DNA of 64,000 nt from Rotaria macrura. Its lineage: Eukaryota > Rotifera > Eurotatoria > Philodinida > Philodinidae. Position 1 is the stretch's first letter, and every line of letters begins with the position of its first letter. The stretch is from the NCBI GenBank assembly GCA_900239685.1, contig OENT01000309.1, positions 1-64,000 of the forward strand, given 5' to 3'. Position numbers and translations under genes: made by a program. The notes under the pieces are model-generated. The model searched no databases, had not been told where the DNA came from, and worked only from the letters and a program-made list of their open reading frames with translations. This document shows, in pieces, positions 12,948 through 23,780 of this stretch.

Positions 12948-14279
12948 CTGCACCGTGAAGTGCAACTTACAGTTAAAAACGTACTGATACCATTTTTCTC
13001 TTCCTCACTCCAGACGCTCTGTTTTGGATTAGTTCCATAGGTTATTTGCATAGAAAATTTTTTATTTTTATCAAAAATATATCAATCGTGGTTCATCTCT
13101 AACTGAATGTGACCCTGGTGAAATTAACACATCGATTCGGGCTCAAACTAGCCGAGATCAATAATCTTTGATTGTCCTTGGTTCATTCATACACTTACAC
13201 AAATATAACAATTTTCGTATACTGGTCTGATGGATTTTTATTAGTGTGCTACTAAATCTAAACGCAGAAAGAAAAAAATCACTGTCTTGCATATACGCAG
13301 ATATTTTCAATATTCTCTTAAATAGCGCAGCTTGTTCTTGCAAAGGGTATAAAAATTTTGCTCGTGACTATTCATCTTTGACTCCGCTAGAATGATCAAC
13401 TACGAAGAGGCGTCCACTCTGAGAGTTCTTCGTCTAACTCTTTACAAATTCAAGATTTTCTTTTTTCATTTCTTCGAAGTAGTACGACCTTGAAGGTTGA
13501 AAATCTCTATCGATTTCTTATTGAACAATGCATATCTATCAAAGTAGATTGAGTATGATTTTATAATCAACGATGATTGATTTTTAGCAATTAAAACGAC
13601 AATCAATGTTCAAAAAATTGAAACACTTGAATCACAATGGGTAGAACATGATGTGTCGAATGTTTGATCATAGTGCGAAAAGCATGGTTAAAAAATGTTT
13701 AGTCTGACAAAAGAATTGTGTCCGACTGACGTTTAGTTATTCGCTTAATTGAAATCTGATGAAATCTAGATTGCGTAAACTTGGTCTCTCACTCTTCGTT
13801 TGTTGAACTATGATTGTTTTATGCGATTTTCACTCTAACTGTTTCGAATCGATTCAAAACTTGAATAAACATATTTGAAATGCGAAGAAGCCATTGAATC
13901 ATTGAAAGCATCTGTAACTTTTAGTCTAATCGAACTTATCGAAACATGGAAGTATTTTTAGAGATGATAACTGACACCGTTAAACAAATCTTTAAGCCTC
14001 ACTTTGATCATTCAGTGTTCCGAAACTTTATTGCTCAAAAGACAAACGTTAAGGAAAATTCATTTTGCGAACACAGATCAGTACACTTTTCTTCTTGCTT
14101 ATTCTGATTGATGTTTTGCACGAGATAGCGAATAATAAAGCGTTTTTGCTTTGCACAATAGTATAATATATGTTCTGTGCTGGACTAATTTTAATGGATT
14201 CATTATTTGAATGAGAAAAAAAAAGAAAGTAGAAACTACTGCGAAAAGTATTGTATAAAAAATGCCGAAGTCAACCACA
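12948..14279. other. Spacer downstream of PRDX5
   Basis: No gene is recognised. The higher-numbered part should be the PRDX5 3' UTR (minus strand), which contains the AATAAA listed separately. Small open frames such as 13158-13343 show no family resemblance. Confidence 0.5.
14027..14032 (-). terminator. Candidate polyadenylation signal AATAAA for PRDX5
   Basis: TTTATT on the plus strand is AATAAA on the minus strand, about 250 nt beyond the PRDX5 stop codon. It is the nearest canonical hexamer I noticed in the expected 3' UTR. Such hexamers are frequent in AT-rich DNA, so this is tentative. Confidence 0.3.
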
Positions 14280-16157
14280 TTAATTTGTGAAATCACCTTT
14301 CTTGATTGCATCAAGAACGCTTTGTGATAGGGAGCATGTTAGACCAGTTCCATCAGGTTCAAGAAATAATTTCTTTACTTTATTATTATCAATCACCATG
14401 GCGTAACTATTTATGAGAAACAATAAATATTTATGCGAAAAATACTAATTTCGAACTTCAATTTACCGTGATGATCGAACATTGCCTAGAACAGCTGATA
14501 AATCTTTTTCAAGCCCAAGAGCCTAGAATTACGTAATAGAGAAAAAGATTTCACGATATCAATAAATAGATCGTTTTACTTTAGTAAATTTAGCTTCAGG
14601 ATCTGCTAATACACGCACCTAAAACGAAATGGAATTTTAAATTCTTTTAAATTGCAAGTCTTTATCTCCCTATTAATATTAATAGATCGTTTGTCAAAAT
14701 ATTGAACGAAAAGTATTGAATGAAAAATAGAATTTTAGAATGACAAAATGCAGATCACCTTTGTCTATCAGTAAATTTGTCTACTGAAATTGAAAATTGA
14801 ATTTTAACTATGATCTAAATATAAGAAGGCTAAGTCTCACTAATAGTCGATTGTTTTGAGAAAATTCTGGCGTAATTTTATCTGTCATGTGTAAAATGCT
14901 TCGGTTCGAGATATGATAGAAATTATCTAGTAAAAACATTGAACACAATTCCTTGAAAAAGAAATATTCTATGAAAAGTTTTAACACGTCACTGAGTCTG
15001 AATATTTCCACATGATGATCTTCGTCAATTCGTAGGAAGTAAATTTATTTTTGAACAAACAGTGAAAATAAAAAGAAGAGATCTGATGCAATCTATGAAA
15101 TATTTACAAAGACATATTCATAAGGGTATTTAGAATTGATTCGAGTTATTGTGTATGTTAATAAAATTGAAAAGCCCAATTTCAACACCATGAAAAGAAT
15201 GGCGATTGCTTCCAATAATAAAAAGAGGATGATCACCACAACTCAAGTTTTCTCCATGTCAAACTTTGGAAAACGTGTCTTTTTTACCGTTAATGCACCG
15301 AATGAGACATTCATACAAGATTCATTGTGATCTCTGTAGCTTCCTTAGATTCTTCTGGCTTCACCGAATTACTACTGTAACAGAAGCATCGAAACGCGAA
15401 ATCGGCAGGTTATGAAAAGTAGACAAAAGCCCTCGAAAACTGCTCGTTAAAATATGTAGGTTGCAAGTGTCTTCATAGTCTGTCGACAGCTAGATGAAGT
15501 CTACGACTATTCTTCTAATAAAATAATAAGCTATTCTAATTACAATTAAATAGTATCATGCATCTTACTTGTCCTTCAGCATTATGCTGTTTTGCCCATG
15601 CATGGCAAACGAATGGATCATTAACTGTTACACAAACTATGGTATCATAACCCAGTTGTCGAAATTCGTTGGCTGAACTAACATAACCAGGTAAATGAGT
15701 CTAAATCGTAAAACTGAAATCTATTCATATAAGTTCATTTATCATAATCAACCTTTGAACAACCAGGAGTAACTAATAGAATAACAAAAGACAACTAATA
15801 ATTATTCAAATAGTTGAGAAAATCTTGAAAACTTACAAGCACCTGGTACACCGAATAGAACTAGAAGACAAGAAAACGATTTACCCATTGAATTCAAAAT
15901 AAGTTTTACTCACTTCCTTTTTTACCGGCAAAAAGGTCTCCTGAATCTACTTTATTCTTTGGTTCATTTTCGTATAGTGTATGCTTCGGTAAAGTAGTTC
16001 CTTCCTAAACATGGCAACATGATTCATCATACAAATGTTGTGATTTATGTGTTACTGTGATAATATGATTAGCAGATGCAAACACTTGTTTCGTTGCATG
16101 AAATGTTCTGCTAATGGATGGTGTTGAAAATTCAATGGCTTTAATAATGCCAAACAT
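14280..16157 (-). CDS. PRDX5: Peroxiredoxin-5, mitochondrial-type (8 exons, about 196 aa)
   Basis: Exons on the minus strand, 5' to 3': 16157-16056, 16004-15914, 15860-15837, 15772-15753, 15700-15569, 14618-14580, 14522-14467, 14406-14280, all in phase. This thiol peroxidase reduces H2O2, alkyl hydroperoxides and peroxynitrite. The peroxidatic Cys77 lies in TPGCSK, preceded by LFGVPGAF. Cys179 in DGTGLTCSL matches the resolving Cys151 of human PRDX5, so the atypical 2-Cys mechanism looks intact. The extra family Cys (VCVTVND) is also present. The first 34 residues, rich in Ser, Thr, Arg, His and Lys with few acids, look like a mitochondrial targeting peptide. The C-terminus is KKGDFTN, without the SQL peroxisomal signal of the mammalian protein. 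The active-site region is split over exons of 24 and 20 nt. Intron 5 is long (950 nt). The length fits the family. Confidence 0.93.
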
Positions 16158-16278
16158 GATTAAATGATTTGAACAGAATTTTTAAGAAAAAAGAAACAGA
16201 GTAACTTATGAAGAGTGAGTAAATACGTAGTAGTATAGTACCCGTGTGTGTTATGAATGTGTTTTGATTGGTGGTTAG
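16158..16278. promoter_or_regulatory. Short head-to-head promoter between PRDX5 and the USP30-like gene
   Basis: Only 121 bp separate the PRDX5 start codon (16157, minus strand) from the USP30-like start codon (16279, plus strand). Both 5' UTRs and both core promoters must lie here unless upstream non-coding exons exist. The stretch is AT-rich, and I see no clear TATA box or initiator. Confidence 0.5.
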
Positions 16279-19200
16279 ATGAACGAATCGTATTTTACAG
16301 TTATTCTTCCTCTTGGGAAACTATTTAGTGTGGCTTTTGTATTACCATCAATGATGTGGTTGGTAGTATATTATATATTAGAATTTATTTTATATTTGAT
16401 TGTCGATAATATTACAAAATATTTTCTAACTAATGCAAGGTATAAGTTGTAGCAACGGTGTGTCTTCTTTTCTAATCTTTCGTGAAACGTATTTCTGTTT
16501 TGTTAAGACAAGAAAATCGATTCGACATATTCGTTTATGAATGCATGTTTCTTGGTATTTTAATTGGTTTCATATCAATTTATCATCATGTCACTTGTGT
16601 ACTAATAATTTTTCTTGTTATTCATATCGTTGGAATACTCTACGCAGAAAAACGTTTTAACTTGATAACAAAGGGCTTGAAACTACTCGCTCACATTTTA
16701 ATTCAAATATTTCGATCGATAATAAACCGCATCTATAATTTTATTTTACAATGTATGACTCGTCGTATATCTCCACAAGTATTAATAACAAAGAAACTTC
16801 CAGAAAAATACACGTATACCTATTATTTAAAACCGACGAATGAACTTCGACTTCAACAAGTATGAAATTATTAATCTCGTGCTCATTTTTTGAATTTCTT
16901 GTTCGTTTTGTTTTATCGAAAATTCTAGCCATCTTTTGTTCAATCATTACCACGGCCTGGTATTTTAAATCTAAACGGAACGACATGTGCATTGAATTCA
17001 CTATTACAAAGTTTAGCGTCATTGAATAGCCTTTGTTTGTCATTACAACGAAATATAAATGTACGAAATAGATCGAACAAGTTATTTTTCATGTTAATGA
17101 AGCGATAAGATTAGTAATGACAAACGAAGGATTTCTATCGACCGTCATCATATGCCCACGCCTGTAGAAAACTAAAGCTCGAAATAAAGTCAAATTGTTT
17201 CTGAGAATCATTAAGTAGCGAGAAGAAGAAATAATTGTGTCTTTGATCATATTAATTAGATTGACATTATTCATCTCAACCGTTGTCACTCTAGATAGTG
17301 GATTGGTTTCCCAAAAAGTTCATACGTCTCAGCTTTCCATATGAGCGTATCAATCATACACTGACTACTGAAATAATTTTCTTGTCAAAAGTTAAACTAT
17401 ACGTAATCGAATGAATCCTTCGAAGTTTTTCAAAACCCAACCAACGTTTATTAGAACTCAGACTTGAGTAAACAACTTATTAGATACTTGCTGATCAATT
17501 AAGTTATACATGACAGAAACTTCGACTTGTTCATCAAAACATGTAATGATAGTATTCTTATATTGAATCACTTTACTGAGATTTCGCTCGAGTTAAAAAT
17601 GGCTACTTTCTGAAGAGATTTGATTTACCGACAATTGATTTCACACTCGACATGTGGCCCGGAATTCAACCATGCAATTTAACATACAGAAATTGAAAAT
17701 TCCAAAAGACGCTCTTGGCTACATGAAAACATTCAAAACTGTACAAAAGATTGACTATCCATTGAGTAGAATAGGTCTATATATCGTCGACTTGGTTTCA
17801 ATCTTTTGATACTGCTAGTCAATATTGCCTAAGATAGTTCTCTAGTTTGAGATGTATAGATTAGATGACAAAAATTCTATTACGCCATTGAGTCACTAGT
17901 GGTGCGATAGCATAAAATTCGTGTATTGAATTCTTTTGTAATTTGTCACCTTGCTTTAGACAGTTTTTGTTGTAACCAAGAATGAAGGATAGACTACAAA
18001 CAATTTTCCCCTGAATGCTAGAACGTTGTACTTTAGCAGATTACTTGTGAGTCGAACGATTCGACATTAATGCTAAAAGCAATAAACAATTAGTTCTTGA
18101 TTTCGAGTAATTTTATTTCTCAGGGTTCGAATTCATATGCAGAACTATGAGAAGATTTATTGTATTTTCATCGATTTAGTTATCACGTTTCAATTATGAT
18201 CCAATTGTATATAATTTTCTCGATTTGATCTTTCAATTACGGAGTGATCATCGTACGTCAGAATTAAAACATTGGACCGCATCTATTGATACATCATTGT
18301 TTGTATCACAATTGCATGTTATCTATCCAGATTTATTAACGAAACACGCGACAACCGATATAGCTGAACTATTTCAATATATTATGGATATTATGAATGA
18401 TTCTCTATCAAAGCGAACACTAGTCTATTCACCGACGTAAATGTGATACTGATATTTCGATTTATTTATGCATGTGTGTGCCTAATGCTTTGCTCTAGTG
18501 TGATTGAACAAGTGCACAATCAAAAATTAACAACATTTTCACTTGAATATCTAAACGAAATATTTATTGACAATGAAGCACAAGTATTTAATGAATGAAT
18601 ATAGAAGGATAACAATATTGTTTGGTTAATTGTTGAATTTTCATTTAGCTTCATAATAATCTAACTTTAGAAGATCTTGATGCAAAAACATCTTATATAG
18701 TTCAATATGTTGATCTTACTTGGTTACTTCATCACATTCAACTCGGTTCGATCATAAAACATATGTTTTCAGGACAAAGACTTCATTCCTATTGCTGTAA
18801 TAGGTAATGATTAGAAAAATTAATTAATTTCTTTTTTTGTATCTCGGAGAAAATTTTCTAGCTGCTCTCATGTACGTTTTCGTACAGAACCATTTTACAT
18901 TTTAACATTGCCGATAAATAAAACAAGTACGACATTGGAACGAATCATATCTCAATTGACAAAAGTTCAAACTGTATGTAATCTAGTTTGTTTATTATTC
19001 AGTGCAATAATCGATATTTTATTTACTTAGATCGATTCCGTATCTTGTTCGTATTGTTCAAGTCAAATGCATAACAATCGTCGAAGAGAATCAAGAGTGA
19101 CTGAATCTGGAGCCATCCTCACAACGATTACGTATGTTTCATAAATAGTATTTTCTCTGCGAAGAAAATTTCATCCTACGATTTCAACTGTGAATCATTA

Positions 19201-20680
19201 GAAAACGTCACATATAAATTAAATGTATAGACATCTATGCTATACTTGAATCAACTTCAATAACTCAATTTTTTCCCGTTCTTAAAACGAATTCATGATA
19301 ACTTTACTAGGCTCTTCTTGATACATACGTTCAAATATATTGAATTGAAATTGTTGGCCTTTCGAAGGGCACGCGCTCCCAATAGAACTCATAATTTGCA
19401 TATTGGCTGATCTTGTAGACAATTGCTTGTTCGAAAAATTTCAGTCGTCAAAGATAATCCTATGTTACAAGAAAAAATGTATAGATTTATTTTTGACTAC
19501 ATATGATTGTTACAATAAAGTTCGATCTTTGTGAAGGGTAATCTCAGGAATATTCGAAATCTCATAAGATCTGCACATGGAAATAATGTCAGGTCGTCTA
19601 GCGACTTGTATTTAAGAAATCGACTCGATGTAGTTTCGAGAGAAATCTGTAAATTGGTCAGTCGCTCTCTAAAACACCGGTTGATTGGATACTTTTGAAA
19701 AATAAAATTCATGATAAATCTAACAGTTAGTTGAAAAATTACTCAACAGCTTTTTGTTTGCACACTTCATTTCAATAGCATACGGGGTTCTATTATAACA
19801 TTCTTCCATGGACAACTTGACAGTATTCATCAATGGCAAAATAGATGAGAAAGAAATCCATTTCTAAGAGATACCAGTGACTCACAAGCACTCATTCCCT
19901 ATTCGTTTTTCGTTCTAATTTGTGACAGCCTACTTTAGAATTGAGAGTATGGGTATTTCGAAAATCGATGAACCCCATAAACAGTCATCAAATATGTGTT
20001 TCGTATTCTTGAAAATATTTCGAAAATTCCTATGACAATATTCGAAAAACCATGCAGATGAACGTTGATTTAGAACGCCGGTCGTACCTCTTGTGAACAC
20101 AAGTTTTCAATCATCTGGTCAACTATTATCTTCAACACAGTTACCTAGTAAATGGTATTCATTTTATTTAAACTTCTAGTTAATTGATTATGTTCTAGCT
20201 CCGAGTCCTATGATTCCATCAACAGCGAAATCAAATCATCCAAGATTAAAATATCAAATGATGATTGCGAATTTTCCTTTTATTCTTTGTGTTCAATTGA
20301 AGCGTTTTTCTTATGATCGTGTTTCACAAACTACTATAAAATTGAACACATCAATTTTAATCGAACCTGAAATGATACTCGATCTATCTCACATGCATTA
20401 TACAACATGGCTTGGACTACCGAACGTATCATCAACGATTCCTTCACGCTATCGACTCATTGCAATCTGCTTACATTTATCAACAAATGAATCTTCATCG
20501 TCAGTTAATCGAACAAACTCAACTTGTGGTCATTATGTTTCTTTATATCGAATAGATAATTCACAATGGTTTTTATGTGACGACGAACGTATCACAGAAA
20601 TCAATCAAATCAATACTGTTTTTCAAACACCCTACGTTACAGAAAATTGTTATCTTTTATTCTATGAACGATGTCAATGA
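16279..20680 (+). CDS. USP30-like: Membrane-anchored ubiquitin-specific protease, USP30-like (10 exons, about 636 aa)
   Basis: Exons: 16279-16439, 16508-16859, 16929-17060, 18180-18436, 18499-18583, 18649-18803, 18862-18973, 19031-19131, 20074-20147, 20199-20680, in phase throughout. It is a cysteine deubiquitinase (peptidase family C19). Catalytic Cys191 lies in NLNGTTCALNSLLQSL. His588 lies in CGHYVSLYR, and Asp604 follows QW in WFLCDDERI. The zinc ribbon keeps two CxxC pairs (CNRC, CSYC). The closing motif NCYLLFYERC and the finger segment IKHMFSGQRLHSYCC resemble human USP30, a mitochondrial outer-membrane enzyme that opposes Parkin mitophagy. Unlike USP30, which has one N-terminal helix, residues 1-135 contain several hydrophobic stretches (about 15-45, 60-80, 82-102). 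The acidic triad residue is a canonical Asp, whereas USP30 has Ser. The cysteine box has one extra residue. Mitochondrial location is inferred. Introns 3 (1.1 kb) and 8 (0.9 kb) are long. Confidence 0.83.
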
Positions 20681-23199
20681 TTTTGTTTCTTTTTCTTCTC
20701 GATCGAAATATTTTAGAGATTGCTTTTGTTGTTCTTGTTTCCTTTCTCGTTTCCGAATAATGAATTTTAAGAATTTTCGTACTTTTAAGAAACGTGGTAA
20801 CTAATAAGACACTAACTCGAATAATTCAAGAAAACTAAACATGTATATTAGTATAGATGCAGAAAAAACTTGGCAGTCTGGTAATAGCAAATACAGAATC
20901 CAAAGACGCTTGTGCTTTCTTGTGCAAGTGTTTCATTTTCTCTTCCTGTCAATGAATCATATCTTTATACAGTTTGTTTGTGAGCCGAAAGAAAATTTTC
21001 ATAAGAGTATGAATCACCTCTTAAGACAGGCACATGTAAGGTTTTCAATATAGAATAATACCAAAAGTAAGGCTGTGCGTAATTAAATTTCTAAAACGTA
21101 AGGCGAGGAGGAGTGGGGCCATCGTTTCATCTGGAAACTTAAAAATCATGGGAAGTTAGTGTAATGTTCGAGATGCCCCTCTTATTCACACCCTTGGAAT
21201 TTCATTTGCTTGCATCCATACAAATTAGTCACCTCGATATAGACGTAAATAAAACATGTCATCATTCTTGAGATCACCAGTCAACAACTTGATCACAGAC
21301 TTTGAGAATTTTTTCCATCTTCAATTCAACTTTAGTAATGGTTCTTCTTCATTCGTTGACTATACCTTCTCAGTACTGTTGCTTTCATCTTCCTGTGGAA
21401 ACACTGTAAGAACTATGCCATTCATTGAAATACCTATATAAGCATCTAGAAAATAAACAAGTTAAACAAACGACGAAAAATCTTACAAAATATAATATTG
21501 AGTCCTTGTATGTTTGTCGCAGTATCATGAAGAAAATCTTGAAAACACAAAACAGGCACGTTTCAGCAAAAACAGCTACTTTCATATCAATAACTAAGAA
21601 GACTGGAAATGAATGTAATATCGAGGAGTATGGCAGGTTCCTGTTTAATATAATTTGATTCATTGAAATCTTTTCAAAAGATTGATGCATAGAGACAAAC
21701 ATTTAGCAAAGATGCGGTTTTACGACATAATACTTCGAACGCAGTCGTGAATGTATGCTGTAGAATTACGTTTTTCAGTACTCCTGTGTTCTTCATATTC
21801 GAATGTCGTGCATCCATTTTAATTGTTTAAACGCAAAAAACAGAACAACTACAATGACAATCATAATCAGACATGATTGAAATCTAGTTTTTACTGTAAA
21901 TATGGTAATTTGTTGATTTTTTTTAATAGGATCATACTTTTAGGGTATTAGAGTAAATTCTTGCTTTTCTTTTTGAAGAATTTACATGCATAATAATAGT
22001 GTGAAGACGATGTATATGTATTGCAAAACTCATCGTCTACGTTCTTTATTGTTTTGAATCAAGGAAAGAAATATTGATACTGTCAATTCGTGTGTAGGAT
22101 TAAATTTAAAATGAGTTAGTATAGTAGCGATGCATAGTTCATTATTTGTTTTCTAGATCTAAAGAAAATGTAGGGTTATCTTTTGAATATAAGTATATAA
22201 TAAGAAATACTTGATCGATGAATTTTAAAAAGATAGTTTGCATTGGTAATATCAATCATTGTTCAGCTTTCCTAAACACGTAAAGTAACCGAACTCAATA
22301 AGGATATTGTTGCTTATCGAATCTTCAAAGTTGGAAAATAAGAGATAACAATACTAAAAAAATTGCTTTATTAGACATGTTTTTCTAATAAACATTGTCG
22401 AAGTAAAAAAGTCATTTGAACAAAGATGGAACGAATGATTGTTTCGTCACCACACTATCTAACCCTTTCACACCATTGAAGCTTCACCAGTCCAATTGAA
22501 AAACATAATGTTAAATTTTTTGTAAAGATAAAAACTTAATCAAGCGAAAAGACGATTACTTTTACATACTACTTTTAATCTTCTACGAAACTGTTTGAAA
22601 TTCGGAAATTCATCATATATTTTCTCGTTTATCAATACATTTAACATCTGACTGATAAGGAAGTCTTTGAGAAAGGTATCAGCCTGAGTGCAAAGATATA
22701 GCGAAACCTGAAAAATACTCTAATATCTACCTGATCAATGCAAGCAGGTATGTCAATCAAATATTTTCATTCGCAAATGGCTTGAGCAAGCTGGTACCTG
22801 ACAAGGTAAAATATTTCTCACTTTTGCAACTAGTAATCAGGTTAGTGTTTTCTCTCGGAATGTCTAATGTACAATGCGAATAAATATCATATATCTTGTC
22901 ATTGAGTTGATTTTCATAATGAACGTTGCCAAGCATCGAGCAAGAGGTCAGTCAAAAAGGACTTGACTATTAGTTTTTAGTGTTGGGATGCAAGCGTCGT
23001 ATTCTCTGCACCATTACAAATGCTATATTAACATCTATTTCTTAATGCATGAATTGATCATATTGGTTTTAATCAAGTATTCTCAAAAACTCTCGTCGAT
23101 TCCATCTTCGATTTTTCTTCGCAGTTTTTGGTTTCCATCAGAAGACTGAATCAGTATTACTGATAAAATAAGGCATCAAAGTTCAATTTAAAATAACAA
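20681..23199. other. Start of a 10.7-kb stretch without a recognisable gene
   Basis: The 3' UTR of the USP30-like gene should be at the left edge. Short open frames at 20841-21053, 21256-21441 and 21385-21702 overlap on both strands and have no family resemblance. Confidence 0.5.
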
Positions 23200-23780
23200 A
23201 TAAATGTGAAAACCTCGGACTTAAGTACGAGAGTTATGTGTACTTCAAAAAGTGAATGAGACAAATCAGTCATTCTATAATGTGTGCACGGAAGAAGTAT
23301 CTCGGTAAACCTTTTTGGGAAACTCCAAAGCTACTGATCATCTCAGACATATCTAGGCAATTTTGTTTCTAGATGCAGTTTTTGTGCATTTGAGACCTTT
23401 TTGCAGCCAATGTTTTGTTAGAAAGCTGCGATTTGGTTCCAAACTAATATCAGATTCGGAATCAACGTTAAAAGCTGAGGCGATTTATATACGTTGTGGA
23501 TAATTCTTAGAAAAAAAGGTTTTTGAAAAATCCCTGTACCGCCCCCCTCTCGGGGATTGCTTGGTCTATAATGACAACTTTTTTGGATAACTCAGCCATT
23601 TCTTGCCGGATCCTTCTCATCTTCGAACTCGACCGAAATATTGATGAGACAATTCTGTGCACAAAATTTCAGCTCAACGGACGGACGGACACACTGACCG
23701 ATTCTAGAGTGTACTCACTTTTTGAGTACACAAAAAACTCAATCTGTTTGAAGTCTTTCATGAATTGCGCCAATGTCTAA
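23200..23780. repeat. Candidate degenerate interspersed repeat with a GGAC tandem and a hairpin
   Basis: This stretch differs from its surroundings. It holds a C run and nearby CTCGGGG (about 23540-23555), a short GGAC tandem (about 23679-23692) after AAAATTTCAGCTCAACGG, and a perfect 9-bp inverted repeat at 23709-23731. An 85-residue open frame (23523-23780) crosses it but resembles no known protein. The style, with its conserved-looking phrases, suggests a repeat that occurs elsewhere in the genome. I cannot show a second copy within the window. Confidence 0.3.
23709..23731. repeat. Perfect inverted repeat GTGTACTCA / TGAGTACAC
   Basis: Two 9-nt arms (23709-23717 and 23723-23731) are exact reverse complements, separated by 5 nt (CTTTT). 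The transcript of either strand would fold into a short hairpin. It lies in the candidate repeat at 23200-23780. No function is evident. Confidence 0.6.

Noticed and set aside
16741-17043. 100-codon minus-strand frame opposite the USP
   Set aside because: It is antisense to the USP exons that carry the cysteine box and has no family resemblance.
18121-18150. GGGTTCGAATTC string resembling a tRNA T-loop
   Set aside because: No matching acceptor, D or anticodon stems can be formed around it.
23523-23780. 85-codon frame in the gene-free stretch
   Set aside because: It crosses a tandem repeat and a hairpin and resembles no protein; better explained as part of a repeat.
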